Source of the DNA: Alloboseaceae bacterium BT-24-1
Lineage (GTDB): Bacteria > Pseudomonadota > Alphaproteobacteria > Rhizobiales > Beijerinckiaceae
NCBI GenBank assembly: GCA_025846845.1
Contig: JAOYTL010000001.1
Span: 434,001-498,000, forward strand
Reading direction: 5' to 3'
DNA length: 64,000 nt
Shown piece after piece: positions 34,514 through 44,270 of the stretch (position 1 is its first letter; each line of letters starts with the position of its first letter). The position numbers and the translations under genes were made by a program. The notes under the pieces were generated by a model. The model was given only the letters and a program-made list of their open reading frames with translations. It ran no database searches and was not told where the DNA came from.

Positions 34514-34762
34514 TCAGGCCTTGTCCGTTTCCTCGGGCTCGAACAGCTGCACCGGGTGGCCTGGCATGATGGTCGAGATCGCGTGCTTGTAGACGAGCTG
34601 GGAATGTCCATCCCGGCGCAGCAGAACGCAGAAATTATCGAACCAGGTGACGACGCCCTGCAGTTTGACGCCGTTCACGAGAAAGATGGTGAGAGGGATC
34701 TTCTGCTTGCGGACATGATTGAGAAACGTGTCCTGGAGGTTTTGGGCCCGCTCTGCGGCCAT
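34514..34762 (-). CDS. hfq: RNA chaperone Hfq
   Basis: An 82-residue Sm-like protein that binds small RNAs and mRNAs. Sm1 (IPLTIFLVNGVKLQGVV) and the Sm2 motif YKHAIST with flanking residues are intact, and the size equals the short Hfq of rhizobia. AGGGG lies before ATG 34762, so the longer frame to 34837 is not used. It follows ntrX by 196 bases and is tightly followed by hflX. Confidence 0.97.
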   Translation of the reverse strand: MAAERAQNLQDTFLNHVRKQKIPLTIFLVNGVKLQGVVTWFDNFCVLLRRDGHSQLVYKHAISTIMPGHPVQLFEPEETDKA

Positions 34763-34866
34763 GGGTAGCCCCTGTTGTTGGGATCGCAATCGGCTTGCGC
34801 ATGCGATCCAGATCGTCCCGTTAGGCTTCGGCGCCAATCGCCGGGCGTTCGGGACACCGACGTCTT

Positions 34867-34896
34867 ATTAGATCGTGACCCGGCGAGAACGCGCAA
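34867..34896 (-). promoter_or_regulatory. Candidate hfq promoter
   Basis: On the minus strand TTGCGC (34896-34891) and TCTAAT (34872-34867) are spaced by 18 bases, about 105 bases before the hfq start. This would let hfq-hflX be transcribed apart from the ntr genes upstream. Confidence 0.45.
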
Positions 34897-34958
34897 GGGT
34901 TGCGAGGCGCGAAATTCAACCTGCCGCCCTGCGTGCAGTGCAACACAACAGTCCGGTG

Positions 34959-36326
34959 TCAGCCCACCCCCAGCGATTTGAGCTTACGGTGAAGGGCTGA
35001 ACGCTCCATGCCGATGAATTCCGCCGTACGCGAGATATTGCCGGAGAAGCGGGCGATCTGCGCCATCAGATACTCGCGCTCGAAGATCTCGCGAGCATCG
35101 CGCAGCGGCAGGCTCATCAGCTTCTCACCGCCCGAGCCGGACGGCGTCGTCGGCACCATGGCACCGACCTCGGCCGGCAGCATGTCGATCGTGATCTCCG
35201 CCGTGGGATCGCCCTTGGTCAGAATCATCAACCGTTCGACGTTGTTGCGCAGCTCGCGAATATTGCCCGGCCATTCGTGTGATTGCAGGATCGCCATGGC
35301 GTCGCCGCCGATCCGGCGCTTGGGCAGACCGGCCCCGACCGAGATCTGGTCCATGAAGAACTCGATCAGCTCGGGCACGTCCTCGCGGCGCTCGGACAAA
35401 GCAGGCACGCGGATCGGTACCACGCCGAGCCGATGATACAGATCCTCCCGCAGCTGGCCGTCGGCGATCAGCTTGAGGAGGTCGCGGCTGCTCGACGAGA
35501 TGATGCGGACGTCGACATGGACCCGGGTCGCGCCGCCGACGCGCTGGAAATTCTGGTCGACCAGGACGCGCAGGATCCGATTCTGCGTCTCGCGCGGCAT
35601 GTCGCCGATCTCGTCGATGTAGAGCGTGCCGCCATGGGCCTCTTCGAGTGCGCCAACCCGGCGCGAGCGCCCATCGCCACCCTCGACGCCGAACAGTTCC
35701 TCCTCCATCGTCTCGGGCGTGATCGTCGCCGCGTTGATGACGACGAAGGGCCCGGACGAACGGGTCGACGCCTCGTGCAGCGTGCGCGCGGTCAACTCCT
35801 TGCCGCAGCCCGGCTCGCCGGTGATCAGCACGCGGGCATTGGTCGGCGCGACACGCTCCAGCGTCTGGCGCAGCTGGTTGACCGCGGTCGAGCGACCGAC
35901 GATCCGGCTCGCCTGGACCGAACGGGTCTTCAGCTCGCGCACCTCGCGTCGCAGCCGCGAAGCCTCCAGGGCGCGCTCGGCGACCAGCACCAGCCGGTCA
36001 GCCTTGAACGGCTTCTCGATGAAGTCGTAGGCGCCGCTCTTGATCGCCGAGACGGCCGTCTCGATGTTGCCGTGTCCGGAGATCATCACCACCGCGAGGT
36101 CCGGGTGGCTCTCCTTGATCAGCTGGAGCACCTGCAACCCGTCGAGCCGGCTGCCCTGCAGCCAGATATCCAGGAAAACGAGGTTGGGCCGCCGCGCGGC
36201 AATCGCGGCCAGCGCCTCGTCGGCGGAGCCGGCCTTGCGCGTGCGATAGCCTTCGTCCTCCAGGAGGCCGGCAACCAGTTCGCGAATATCGACCTCGTCG
36301 TCGACGACGAGAATGTCAGCACTCAT
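34959..36326 (-). CDS. ntrX: Response regulator NtrX
   Basis: A 455-residue partner of the sensor NtrY. The receiver domain has acidic D9/D10 and phospho-acceptor D53 (VFLDIW). The AAA+ domain has Walker A GEPGCGKE (about 168) and the Walker B-like LYIDEIGD, and the C-terminus ends in a Fis-type helix-turn-helix (NISRTAEFIGMERSALHRKL). The GAFTGA loop that contacts sigma-54 is missing: the expected place reads EGGDGRSRRVGALEEA. This is known for alphaproteobacterial NtrX, which can work with sigma-70 promoters. Its start overlaps the ntrY stop by four bases. Confidence 0.95.
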   Translation of the reverse strand: MSADILVVDDEVDIRELVAGLLEDEGYRTRKAGSADEALAAIAARRPNLVFLDIWLQGSRLDGLQVLQLIKESHPDLAVVMISGHGNIETAVSAIKSGAYDFIEKPFKADRLVLVAERALEASRLRREVRELKTRSVQASRIVGRSTAVNQLRQTLERVAPTNARVLITGEPGCGKELTARTLHEASTRSSGPFVVINAATITPETMEEELFGVEGGDGRSRRVGALEEAHGGTLYIDEIGDMPRETQNRILRVLVDQNFQRVGGATRVHVDVRIISSSSRDLLKLIADGQLREDLYHRLGVVPIRVPALSERREDVPELIEFFMDQISVGAGLPKRRIGGDAMAILQSHEWPGNIRELRNNVERLMILTKGDPTAEITIDMLPAEVGAMVPTTPSGSGGEKLMSLPLRDAREIFEREYLMAQIARFSGNISRTAEFIGMERSALHRKLKSLGVG

Positions 36327-38578
36327 GCTTTCGTCCCGTTCACTTGTCGTGTGGCGTTGTCCGCCGTCCTATTGCCCGTCTCTGGTCTGTCTTCGCCGGC
36401 CGGTGGCGGCCCGGTCTCGACGAACCAGAGCCTGATCCTTGCGCCGCGAGAACCATCCGGACGGTCGAGCAGCTCGATGCCGCCGCCATGGTCTTCGAGA
36501 ATCTTGCCGACAATGGCGAGGCCGAGCCCGGTGCCACCGTCGCGCGTGGTCATGTAGGGTTCGAGCAGCTTCTGGCGCTGATCCGCTGGCAGGCCCTTGC
36601 CGTTGTCGAGGATGTCGATGACGATTCGGCCGTCCTGGAGCCGCTCGAAGCCGATCTCGATACGGCCCTTGCCGCGCTCATCGGCCGGCACGGCCTCGAC
36701 CGCCTCGGTCGCATTCTTGATGACGTTGGTGAGAGCCTGCGAGATCAGGCGCCGATCGAAATGCGCTAGGACCGGTGCGTCGGGCAGGTTGTCGGAGATG
36801 TCGATCTCGGGATTGCCGACCCGCATCAGGAAGATGACCTGCCGGGCCGTCTCGACGATGTCGTCTCGCGCCGGTGAAGGCTTGGGCATCCGCGCAAAGG
36901 AGGAGAACTCGTCGACCATGCGGCGAATGTCCTCGACCTGCCGCACGATGGTGGCGGTGCACTGGTCGAAGATGTCCTTGTCGTCGACGATGACACGGCC
37001 GAACTTGCGGCGGATACGCTCGGCCGAGAGCTGGATCGGGGTCAGCGGATTCTTGATCTCGTGGGCGATGCGGCGCGCCACGTCCGCCCAGGCGGCGGTA
37101 CGCTGCGCCGAGACGAGGTCGGTGATGTCGTCGAGTGTCACCACGAGGCCGGCACCGGCCCCCTCGCCTTCGCGTGTGGCCCGGATGTTGACCAGCCGCT
37201 CGCGCCCACCGCGGGTGATCGCGACCTGGGTGGAGCTCAGGCGCTGGCGGCCGGTCAGCGCTTCGGACACGAACGCGGCGATCTCCGGAACGACCCGCGC
37301 CACTGGCTCGCCGAGCAGGCGGCCGCCGGCTCCGAGCAAGGTTTCGGATGAGCGGTTGCTGATGGTGACGTGCCCGTCTTCGTCGATGCCGAGCACGCCG
37401 GAGGAGACGCCGGAGAGGACCGTCTCGGTGAACCGGCGCCGCCGGTCGATCACTTCGCTTGCGGTGACGAGGCCGTCGCGCTGACGGCGCAGCTCGGCCG
37501 TCATCTTGTTGAAGGTCTCACCGAGATGGGCGAGATCGCCTTCCGCCCGTCTTATCGGCACCTGGACATAGAAGTTGCCGCTGGAAACCTGATCGGTGGC
37601 GTGGATCATCCGCCGAATCGGCGCGACGAGGCCGTTGGCGAAGTTGAGACCGAGCCAGATCGCCGAGAGCAGCAGGATCACGGAGATCAGCGCGTACATC
37701 GAGGCGAAGGCGATCTGCACACCTTTACGCCGGGCGTCGATGCCGAGGTACTCGACCGCTGCGCCGCGGGCGACCGCCGGGAACTCGACCGCGAGCGGAT
37801 CGACCTCGCGGGCGACATAGAGGAAGGCGCCGTCATAGCTCGGCAGCTTCATCAGGGCGCCGAAGACCCGCCCCGCCGACGGCAGCACGCAGATCGGTTC
37901 CGGCGAGCTCTGGGCATCTTCGAAAGCGTCGGCATTCGGTTTGCTGGCGTCGCGCAGCACATCGATATTGGCTCGGACAACGATCGTATCCGGCGGCTTC
38001 ATGATCCAGACGACCGGCAGGCCGAGCGCCGTTGCGCGCGCCGTCAGGAAGCTCTCGAACCAGCGCCGATCGGCGTCGTAAGCCGTTTTCGCTCGTCCCA
38101 GATCGTCCGAGAGCAGCCGGATTTCACGGCCGAGCGAGCGGCACTGCCCGGTGGTGTAGGCGTCGGCGACCTCGACGGATTTGAAGATCACGTCGCGCAT
38201 GCGGTCAGAGAACCAGGGCTCGAGACCGCGCTCCAGCGTCGCGGTCGCGATCACGGCGACGAGCACAGCCGGCAGCGCCGCGACGATGCTGAACAGGCTG
38301 ACGATCCGCACATGCAGACCGGCTGCCGCCACGCCCTTGCGCCTCGCGCGGATCAGCACCGCCGCCTCGAAGGCGACGATGGTCAGCAACAGCAGGATCA
38401 GGAGGCCGTTGATGATGAAGACGCCAACCACGACCTCGTGAACCGGGGCAACCGGCGTCGCGCCCGAAAGCACGAGGAAAGTCGTGAGCGCTGAGACCAG
38501 CGCGAAGCCGACGACAAGCGCGCCGAGCCAGCCCGAAACCCGCCGGGGCGGATCTTCGGATCGGGGCGTCATGCGCAT
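36323..38578 (-). CDS. ntrY: Sensor histidine kinase NtrY
   Basis: A 751-residue inner membrane kinase. Helices near the N-terminus (three or so before residue 120) and at about 295 enclose a large periplasmic domain. Then come a HAMP segment (about 320-370), a PAS domain (380-490), the histidine box AHEIKNPLTPIQ near 515 and the ATPase domain with DNGKGLP and GTGLGLAIVGKI. It phosphorylates NtrX in response to nitrogen or redox state. ATG 38578 is taken (38572 is equivalent); the longer frame begins with TTG and lacks support. Confidence 0.93.
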   Translation of the reverse strand: MRMTPRSEDPPRRVSGWLGALVVGFALVSALTTFLVLSGATPVAPVHEVVVGVFIINGLLILLLLTIVAFEAAVLIRARRKGVAAAGLHVRIVSLFSIVAALPAVLVAVIATATLERGLEPWFSDRMRDVIFKSVEVADAYTTGQCRSLGREIRLLSDDLGRAKTAYDADRRWFESFLTARATALGLPVVWIMKPPDTIVVRANIDVLRDASKPNADAFEDAQSSPEPICVLPSAGRVFGALMKLPSYDGAFLYVAREVDPLAVEFPAVARGAAVEYLGIDARRKGVQIAFASMYALISVILLLSAIWLGLNFANGLVAPIRRMIHATDQVSSGNFYVQVPIRRAEGDLAHLGETFNKMTAELRRQRDGLVTASEVIDRRRRFTETVLSGVSSGVLGIDEDGHVTISNRSSETLLGAGGRLLGEPVARVVPEIAAFVSEALTGRQRLSSTQVAITRGGRERLVNIRATREGEGAGAGLVVTLDDITDLVSAQRTAAWADVARRIAHEIKNPLTPIQLSAERIRRKFGRVIVDDKDIFDQCTATIVRQVEDIRRMVDEFSSFARMPKPSPARDDIVETARQVIFLMRVGNPEIDISDNLPDAPVLAHFDRRLISQALTNVIKNATEAVEAVPADERGKGRIEIGFERLQDGRIVIDILDNGKGLPADQRQKLLEPYMTTRDGGTGLGLAIVGKILEDHGGGIELLDRPDGSRGARIRLWFVETGPPPAGEDRPETGNRTADNATRQVNGTKA

Positions 38579-38723
38579 GTCGCCGGTCGAGGCTGTCAAG
38601 ACGATGTCGAAGCTCCGTTGCCGACGGCTCCCGTCATGGAAGCCGTCGCACGGCGCACTGATGCGCCGCCGCAACGGTGTTGTCAAAATATGACAGATGC
38701 AAGGCAGCCACAGTGCCTTGTGC

Positions 38724-40175
38724 TCAGCGTGGCGAGCGCACCACCTGCATGTCGAGTTCGCGGATCTTCTTACGCAAGGTGTTGCGATTAAGTCCCAGCA
38801 GCTCAGCCGCGCGAATCTGGTTGCCGCGCGTCGCCGCCAGCGCGGCCGCGATCAGCGGCGGCTCGACCTCCCGCAGAATGCGATGATAGAGCCCCGGCGG
38901 CGGGATCTGGTCGCCAAAGCCGCCGAAATACTGGTTGAGATGGCGTTCGACCGAACCGGACAGGGTTTCCGCCCGCTCCGATGCGCTGCTGCTCCCAATC
39001 TGCACCGGGCTCCCGGTCCCGGGCTGCAACTCCGCCTCGACGATGGGCGCCGTGATCGTGTCCTGCGGATAGAGCGCGGCCAGACGCCGCACCAGATTTT
39101 CGAGTTCGCGGACATTGCCGGGCCAGCGGTAGCGCCGCAGCACATCCATCGCTTCAGAATCGATCTGCTTGCGCGGCAGCCCCTCTTTCTCGACCAGCGC
39201 GAAGAAGTGGCGGACGAGATCCGAGATATCCTCGACGCGTTCGCGTAGCGGCGGCAGCCGGATGGGCACGACGTTGAGGCGGAAGAACAGGTCCTCGCGG
39301 AACAGGCCATGCGCGATCGAGATGCGCAGGTCCTTGTTGGTTGCGGCGACGATGCGGACATTGGTCTTGATCGGGGTGCGACCGCCGACGGTGGTGTATT
39401 CGCCCTGCTGGAGCACACGTAGCAGCCGTGTCTGCGCCTCCATCGGCATGTCGCCGATCTCGTCGAGGAAGAGCGTGCCGCCCTCAGCCTGCTCGAAGCG
39501 GCCGGAGGAGCGGGTCAGCGCGCCGGTGAAGGCCCCCTTCTCGTGACCGAACAGCTCCGATTCGATCAGGTCCTTGGGGATCGCCGCCATGTTGATGGCG
39601 ACGAACGGTCCGTTGCGGCGCTTGCCATAGTCGTGCAGGGCGCGGGCGACCAGCTCCTTGCCGGTGCCGGACTCGCCGTTGATCATCACCGTCAGATCGA
39701 TCGGCATCAGCCGCGCCAGGGCACGGTAGACGTCCTGCATCGCCGGGGAGCGGCCGACCAGCGGGATGTCCTCGGGCTCGGCCGCCTGGCTGCGTGGCAC
39801 GTCGCCGCGCGGGCGCGACAAGGCGCGCCCGACGATGGCGACGAGTTCCTTCAGGTCGAAGGGCTTCGGCAGATATTCGTAGGCGCCGCGTTCCGATGCC
39901 TTGATCGCGGTCATGAAGGTGTTCTGCGCGCTCATCACGATGATCGGCAGCTCGGGCCGGACCCGCTTGATGCGTGGCAGGAGATCGAAGGCGTTGCCGT
40001 CCGGCATCACGACATCGGTGATGATGAGATCGCCGAGACCCTGTGCGGCCCATGTCCAGAGAGTAGCCGCCTGACCAGTGGTCCGCACCTCGTAGCCGGC
40101 GCGGGCGAGCGCCTGGTTGAGGACGGTGCGGATCGCGGCGTCGTCGTCGGCGATGAGAATGTTACCCGTCGGCAT
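38724..40175 (-). CDS. ntrC: Nitrogen regulation response regulator NtrC
   Basis: A 483-residue sigma-54 activator. The receiver domain carries D54 (IITDVVMPDG). The AAA+ domain has Walker A GESGTGKE and an intact GAFTGA loop (HEKGAFTGALTRSSGRF), and the C-terminal Fis helix-turn-helix reads GNQIRAAELLGLNRNTLRKKI. It is phosphorylated by NtrB when nitrogen is scarce and activates genes such as glnA. It follows ntrB by 26 bases and is separated from ntrY by 145 bases, where a second promoter may lie. Confidence 0.97.
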   Translation of the reverse strand: MPTGNILIADDDAAIRTVLNQALARAGYEVRTTGQAATLWTWAAQGLGDLIITDVVMPDGNAFDLLPRIKRVRPELPIIVMSAQNTFMTAIKASERGAYEYLPKPFDLKELVAIVGRALSRPRGDVPRSQAAEPEDIPLVGRSPAMQDVYRALARLMPIDLTVMINGESGTGKELVARALHDYGKRRNGPFVAINMAAIPKDLIESELFGHEKGAFTGALTRSSGRFEQAEGGTLFLDEIGDMPMEAQTRLLRVLQQGEYTTVGGRTPIKTNVRIVAATNKDLRISIAHGLFREDLFFRLNVVPIRLPPLRERVEDISDLVRHFFALVEKEGLPRKQIDSEAMDVLRRYRWPGNVRELENLVRRLAALYPQDTITAPIVEAELQPGTGSPVQIGSSSASERAETLSGSVERHLNQYFGGFGDQIPPPGLYHRILREVEPPLIAAALAATRGNQIRAAELLGLNRNTLRKKIRELDMQVVRSPR

Positions 40176-40201
40176 GCGCTTTTCCGTGTCCTACTCGCTT
40201 C

Positions 40202-41350
40202 TCAGCCAGCGCGAGGCGGCTTTGCCTCATGCAGGGGCAGTCGAATTCGAAATGTCGTGCGTCGCTGCACGGACTCGCATTCGACGATTCCGCCGTGATC
40301 GCCGATCACCTTGGCGACGAGTGCAAGTCCAAGGCCACTTCCCTGCGCCTTGGTGGTGACGAAAGGATCGAACAGGTACTGGTGCAGGTCTGGCGGCACG
40401 CCGGGCCCGTTGTCACGGATGCCGATCTCGAGCGGCAAGGCGAGCCGGGCTCCGGAACCGGGCGCCTGCATGCGGATGCCGGGACGATAGGCCGTGGTCA
40501 GCGTGATCTCGCCGTCGATCGCGTCGTTGCCGATGGCCTCGGCTGCATTCTTGACCAGGTTGAGCAGGACCTGGACTAGTTGGTCGCGGTTCCCCGCGAC
40601 CGGCGGCAGCGACGGGTCATAGACCTCGCTGAAGCGGATGTGCCGCGCGAAGCCGGACTGAGCCAGCCGCTTCACATGGTCGAGCACATCATGGACGTTG
40701 ACCGGCCCGCGTTCGCTCGGACGTTCGTCGCCGAACAGCTCCACGCGCTCGACCAGTTTGACGATCCGATCGGCCTCGTCGCAGATCAGCTGGGTCAGCA
40801 GACGATCGTCGTCCTGGACCGAGGATTCGAGCAGTTGCGCGGCGCCGCGGATGCCGGAGAGCGGATTCTTGATCTCATGCGCCAGCATCGCGCCGAGCGC
40901 CGTGATCGAGCGCGCTGCTCCTCGATGCGTCAATTGCCTGTCCATTTTTTCGGCAATTGTTCGTTCTTGCAGCAGAAGCACCACCGCATCGGGCTGGCTG
41001 GGCAACAAGGAGGCAAAAACGTCGACCACGCGATCGATGCCGAGCCGGGGCGAGGCCAACTCGACCCGGTACTCGCTGACGCTGGCACCACGCCGCTGAA
41101 CCTCCTCGACCAATCCCAGCACCGGCGAGCCGAAGGCGACGAGATCGTCGAGGCGCTGGCGTTTCAGCACGAGGGTGCTGGCCTGAAAGAAGTCCTCGGC
41201 AGCAGTATTGGCGTAAAGGATGCCATGTCCTTCCCCGATGACAAGGACAGGCATGGGCAGGACGTTGAGCGCCTGGACTTCGAGAAGATCGTACAAGGGA
41301 TCGTGCTGCCCCTCCGCGCCGTCGTTTAACATCGCCATCGTCATAGGCAT
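40202..41350 (-). CDS. ntrB: Nitrogen regulation sensor kinase NtrB
   Basis: A 382-residue cytoplasmic kinase without membrane segments. It has an N-terminal PAS domain (about 25-135), the phospho-histidine box MLAHEIKNPLSGIRGA near 153 and the ATPase domain with NLVKNAAEA, DNGPGVP and GSGLGLALVAKV. PII (see the glnB gene in this window) switches it from kinase to phosphatase. Several ATG codons stand at the start (41350, 41344 and 41335); AGGAAAG lies just upstream. It follows dusB by 12 bases. Confidence 0.96.
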   Translation of the reverse strand: MPMTMAMLNDGAEGQHDPLYDLLEVQALNVLPMPVLVIGEGHGILYANTAAEDFFQASTLVLKRQRLDDLVAFGSPVLGLVEEVQRRGASVSEYRVELASPRLGIDRVVDVFASLLPSQPDAVVLLLQERTIAEKMDRQLTHRGAARSITALGAMLAHEIKNPLSGIRGAAQLLESSVQDDDRLLTQLICDEADRIVKLVERVELFGDERPSERGPVNVHDVLDHVKRLAQSGFARHIRFSEVYDPSLPPVAGNRDQLVQVLLNLVKNAAEAIGNDAIDGEITLTTAYRPGIRMQAPGSGARLALPLEIGIRDNGPGVPPDLHQYLFDPFVTTKAQGSGLGLALVAKVIGDHGGIVECESVQRRTTFRIRLPLHEAKPPRAG

Positions 41351-41362
41351 GACTTTCCTGGA

Positions 41363-42385
<1,023 letters not shown>

Positions 42386-42568
42386 TTTGCCGATTTATTG
42401 GACAAATGCTGCGTCGCGCAAGAGAATTTCGCACTATGCTGCATCGCAATATCGTCATGATGCGAGTGCGATGGCTCGGGGGAGCGTCGTTGCGGCGTCG
42501 TTGGCGGCTTGGCGACGGAGCTGTGGCGTCCTATCAGCGAGGCCCAAATCGATGGAGCCATAGGACCG

Positions 42569-43762
42569 ATGACGACTGCCGTCGCAGCCCTGATCGTCGC
42601 CGCCGGACGCGGCCTGCGCGCTGGTGCTGATGCTCCCAAGCAATATCGCCGGCTCGGCGGCACGCCGGTTCTGTGCCGCACGCTCGCCCCTTTCCTGGCC
42701 GACAACCGGATCGGCACCGTGCTCGTGGTGATCGGTGCCGGCGACGCACCACGATATGACGAGGCGATCGGCCATCTTCCGAAGAGTGCCAGGGCCCGGC
42801 TCGCCTCACCGGTCGCTGGCGGCGAAACTCGCCAGGATTCGGTCCGAGCGGGATTGGAGGCGCTCGCCGCCATCGGCTTCACAGGCAATGTCCTCGTGCA
42901 CGATGCGGCTCGCCCCTTCGTTTCAATCGCGCTGATCGAGCGAGCGCTGGCGGCTAGTGCCCAACATGTCGCCGCGATCCCGGCACTGCCCGTCACCGAC
43001 ACGGTCAAGCGCATCGATGCCGCCGGCCTGATCGAGGAGACCTTGCCGCGCGAGCAACTCGTCTCGGTGCAGACGCCGCAGGCCTTCGCCTTCCAGCCTC
43101 TGCTTGTCGCACACCGGGCTGCCCATGCCGCTGAATCCATCGGCTTCACCGACGATTCCGCCATCATGGAATGGGCCGGCCACCGCGTCGCGACCTTCGC
43201 GGGAGATCCAATGAACCTGAAACTGACCCATTCGGACGACTTTGCACTGGCCGAGCAGCGCTTCGCCAGGTCACTCGTGACGCGCACAGGTACAGGCTAT
43301 GACGTTCACGCCTTCGCCGATGGTGACCATGTCTGGCTCGGCGGCATCCGGATTCCGCACAGCCGCGGCGTCACGGCTCATTCCGATGGCGACGTCGCCC
43401 TGCATGCGCTCACCGACGCAGTGTTGGGGGCCTTGGCCGACGGCGATATAGGCAGTCATTTCCCGCCGAGAGATCCGCAATGGCGTGGCGCCTCGTCCGA
43501 CCGCTTCCTGGCTTTCGCGGCCGAACGCGTCCGGCAGCGTGGCGGGCGCATCGACCATCTCGACCTGACCATCGTTTGCGAAGGGCCGAAGGTCGGCCCG
43601 CATCGCGATGCGATCCGCGCCCGGATCGCCGAGATCGCCGGCCTGCGTCTCGACGCGGTCGGCGTCAAGGCGACGACCTCGGAACGCCTCGGCTTCACCG
43701 GCCGCGGCGAGGGCCTCGCCGCGCTCGCCACCGCGACCATCCGCCTGCCCGAGCCGGAGTGA
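42569..43762 (+). CDS. ispDF: Bifunctional IspD/IspF isoprenoid synthesis enzyme
   Basis: A 397-residue fusion of two enzymes of the MEP pathway. The N-terminal half is MEP cytidylyltransferase (ALIVAAGRGLRAGADAPKQYR near residue 6, given in part). The C-terminal half, from about 236, is 2-C-methyl-D-erythritol 2,4-cyclodiphosphate synthase (TGTGYDVHAF, then HSDGDVALHALTDA and the metal His). The fusion is usual in alphaproteobacteria. ATG 42569 with AGGA before it gives the standard N-terminus. Its stop is four bases before the CinA-type gene. Confidence 0.96.
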   Translation: MTTAVAALIVAAGRGLRAGADAPKQYRRLGGTPVLCRTLAPFLADNRIGTVLVVIGAGDAPRYDEAIGHLPKSARARLASPVAGGETRQDSVRAGLEALAAIGFTGNVLVHDAARPFVSIALIERALAASAQHVAAIPALPVTDTVKRIDAAGLIEETLPREQLVSVQTPQAFAFQPLLVAHRAAHAAESIGFTDDSAIMEWAGHRVATFAGDPMNLKLTHSDDFALAEQRFARSLVTRTGTGYDVHAFADGDHVWLGGIRIPHSRGVTAHSDGDVALHALTDAVLGALADGDIGSHFPPRDPQWRGASSDRFLAFAAERVRQRGGRIDHLDLTIVCEGPKVGPHRDAIRARIAEIAGLRLDAVGVKATTSERLGFTGRGEGLAALATATIRLPEPE

Positions 43763-43766
43763 CGCC

Positions 43767-44264
43767 ATGTTCGACCTCGACACCCGTTCGCTCGCCGCCG
43801 AACTCCTGAACATCTCGCGCGAACGCGGCATCACCGTCGCCACGGTCGAATCCTGCACCGGTGGGCTCGTCGCCGGCGCGCTGACCGCAATCTCAGGCTC
43901 GTCCAGCATGGTGCTCGGCGGCCTCGTCACCTATTCCAACGAGGCGAAGACAATTCTGGCCGGCGTCCCCGCCGAGCTGATCATCAAGCATGGCGCTGTC
44001 AGCGAGCCCGTCGCACGTGCCATGGCCGAAGGCGGCCGCGAGCGCCTGTCGTCGCGGCTCGCCGTCGCGATCACCGGCATCGCGGGGCCTGACGGTGGCA
44101 GCGAGGCCAAGCCGGTCGGGCTCGTGCATTTCGCCTGCGCCAATGGTGCAAGGACGCTGCATCGCGAAAAGCGCTTCGGCGCGCAGGGGCGCGACGAGAT
44201 CCGGCGTCTGAGCGTGCTGGAGGCGCTCGATCTGCTGCGCGAGGCGGCGCTGACGACCGGCTAG
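43767..44264 (+). CDS. CinA-type nicotinamide-nucleotide amidohydrolase
   Basis: A 165-residue protein made only of the CinA C-terminal domain (PncC type), which hydrolyses NMN to nicotinate mononucleotide. The sequence VESCTGGLVAGALTA near residue 27 and the later TGIAGPDGGSEAKPVGLV near 111 are the signature blocks. The N-terminal MoaB-like half of long CinA proteins is absent, as usual in this group. GGAG precedes the ATG and the gene is directly behind ispDF. Confidence 0.92.
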   Translation: MFDLDTRSLAAELLNISRERGITVATVESCTGGLVAGALTAISGSSSMVLGGLVTYSNEAKTILAGVPAELIIKHGAVSEPVARAMAEGGRERLSSRLAVAITGIAGPDGGSEAKPVGLVHFACANGARTLHREKRFGAQGRDEIRRLSVLEALDLLREAALTTG

Positions 44265-44270
44265 CCGTCG

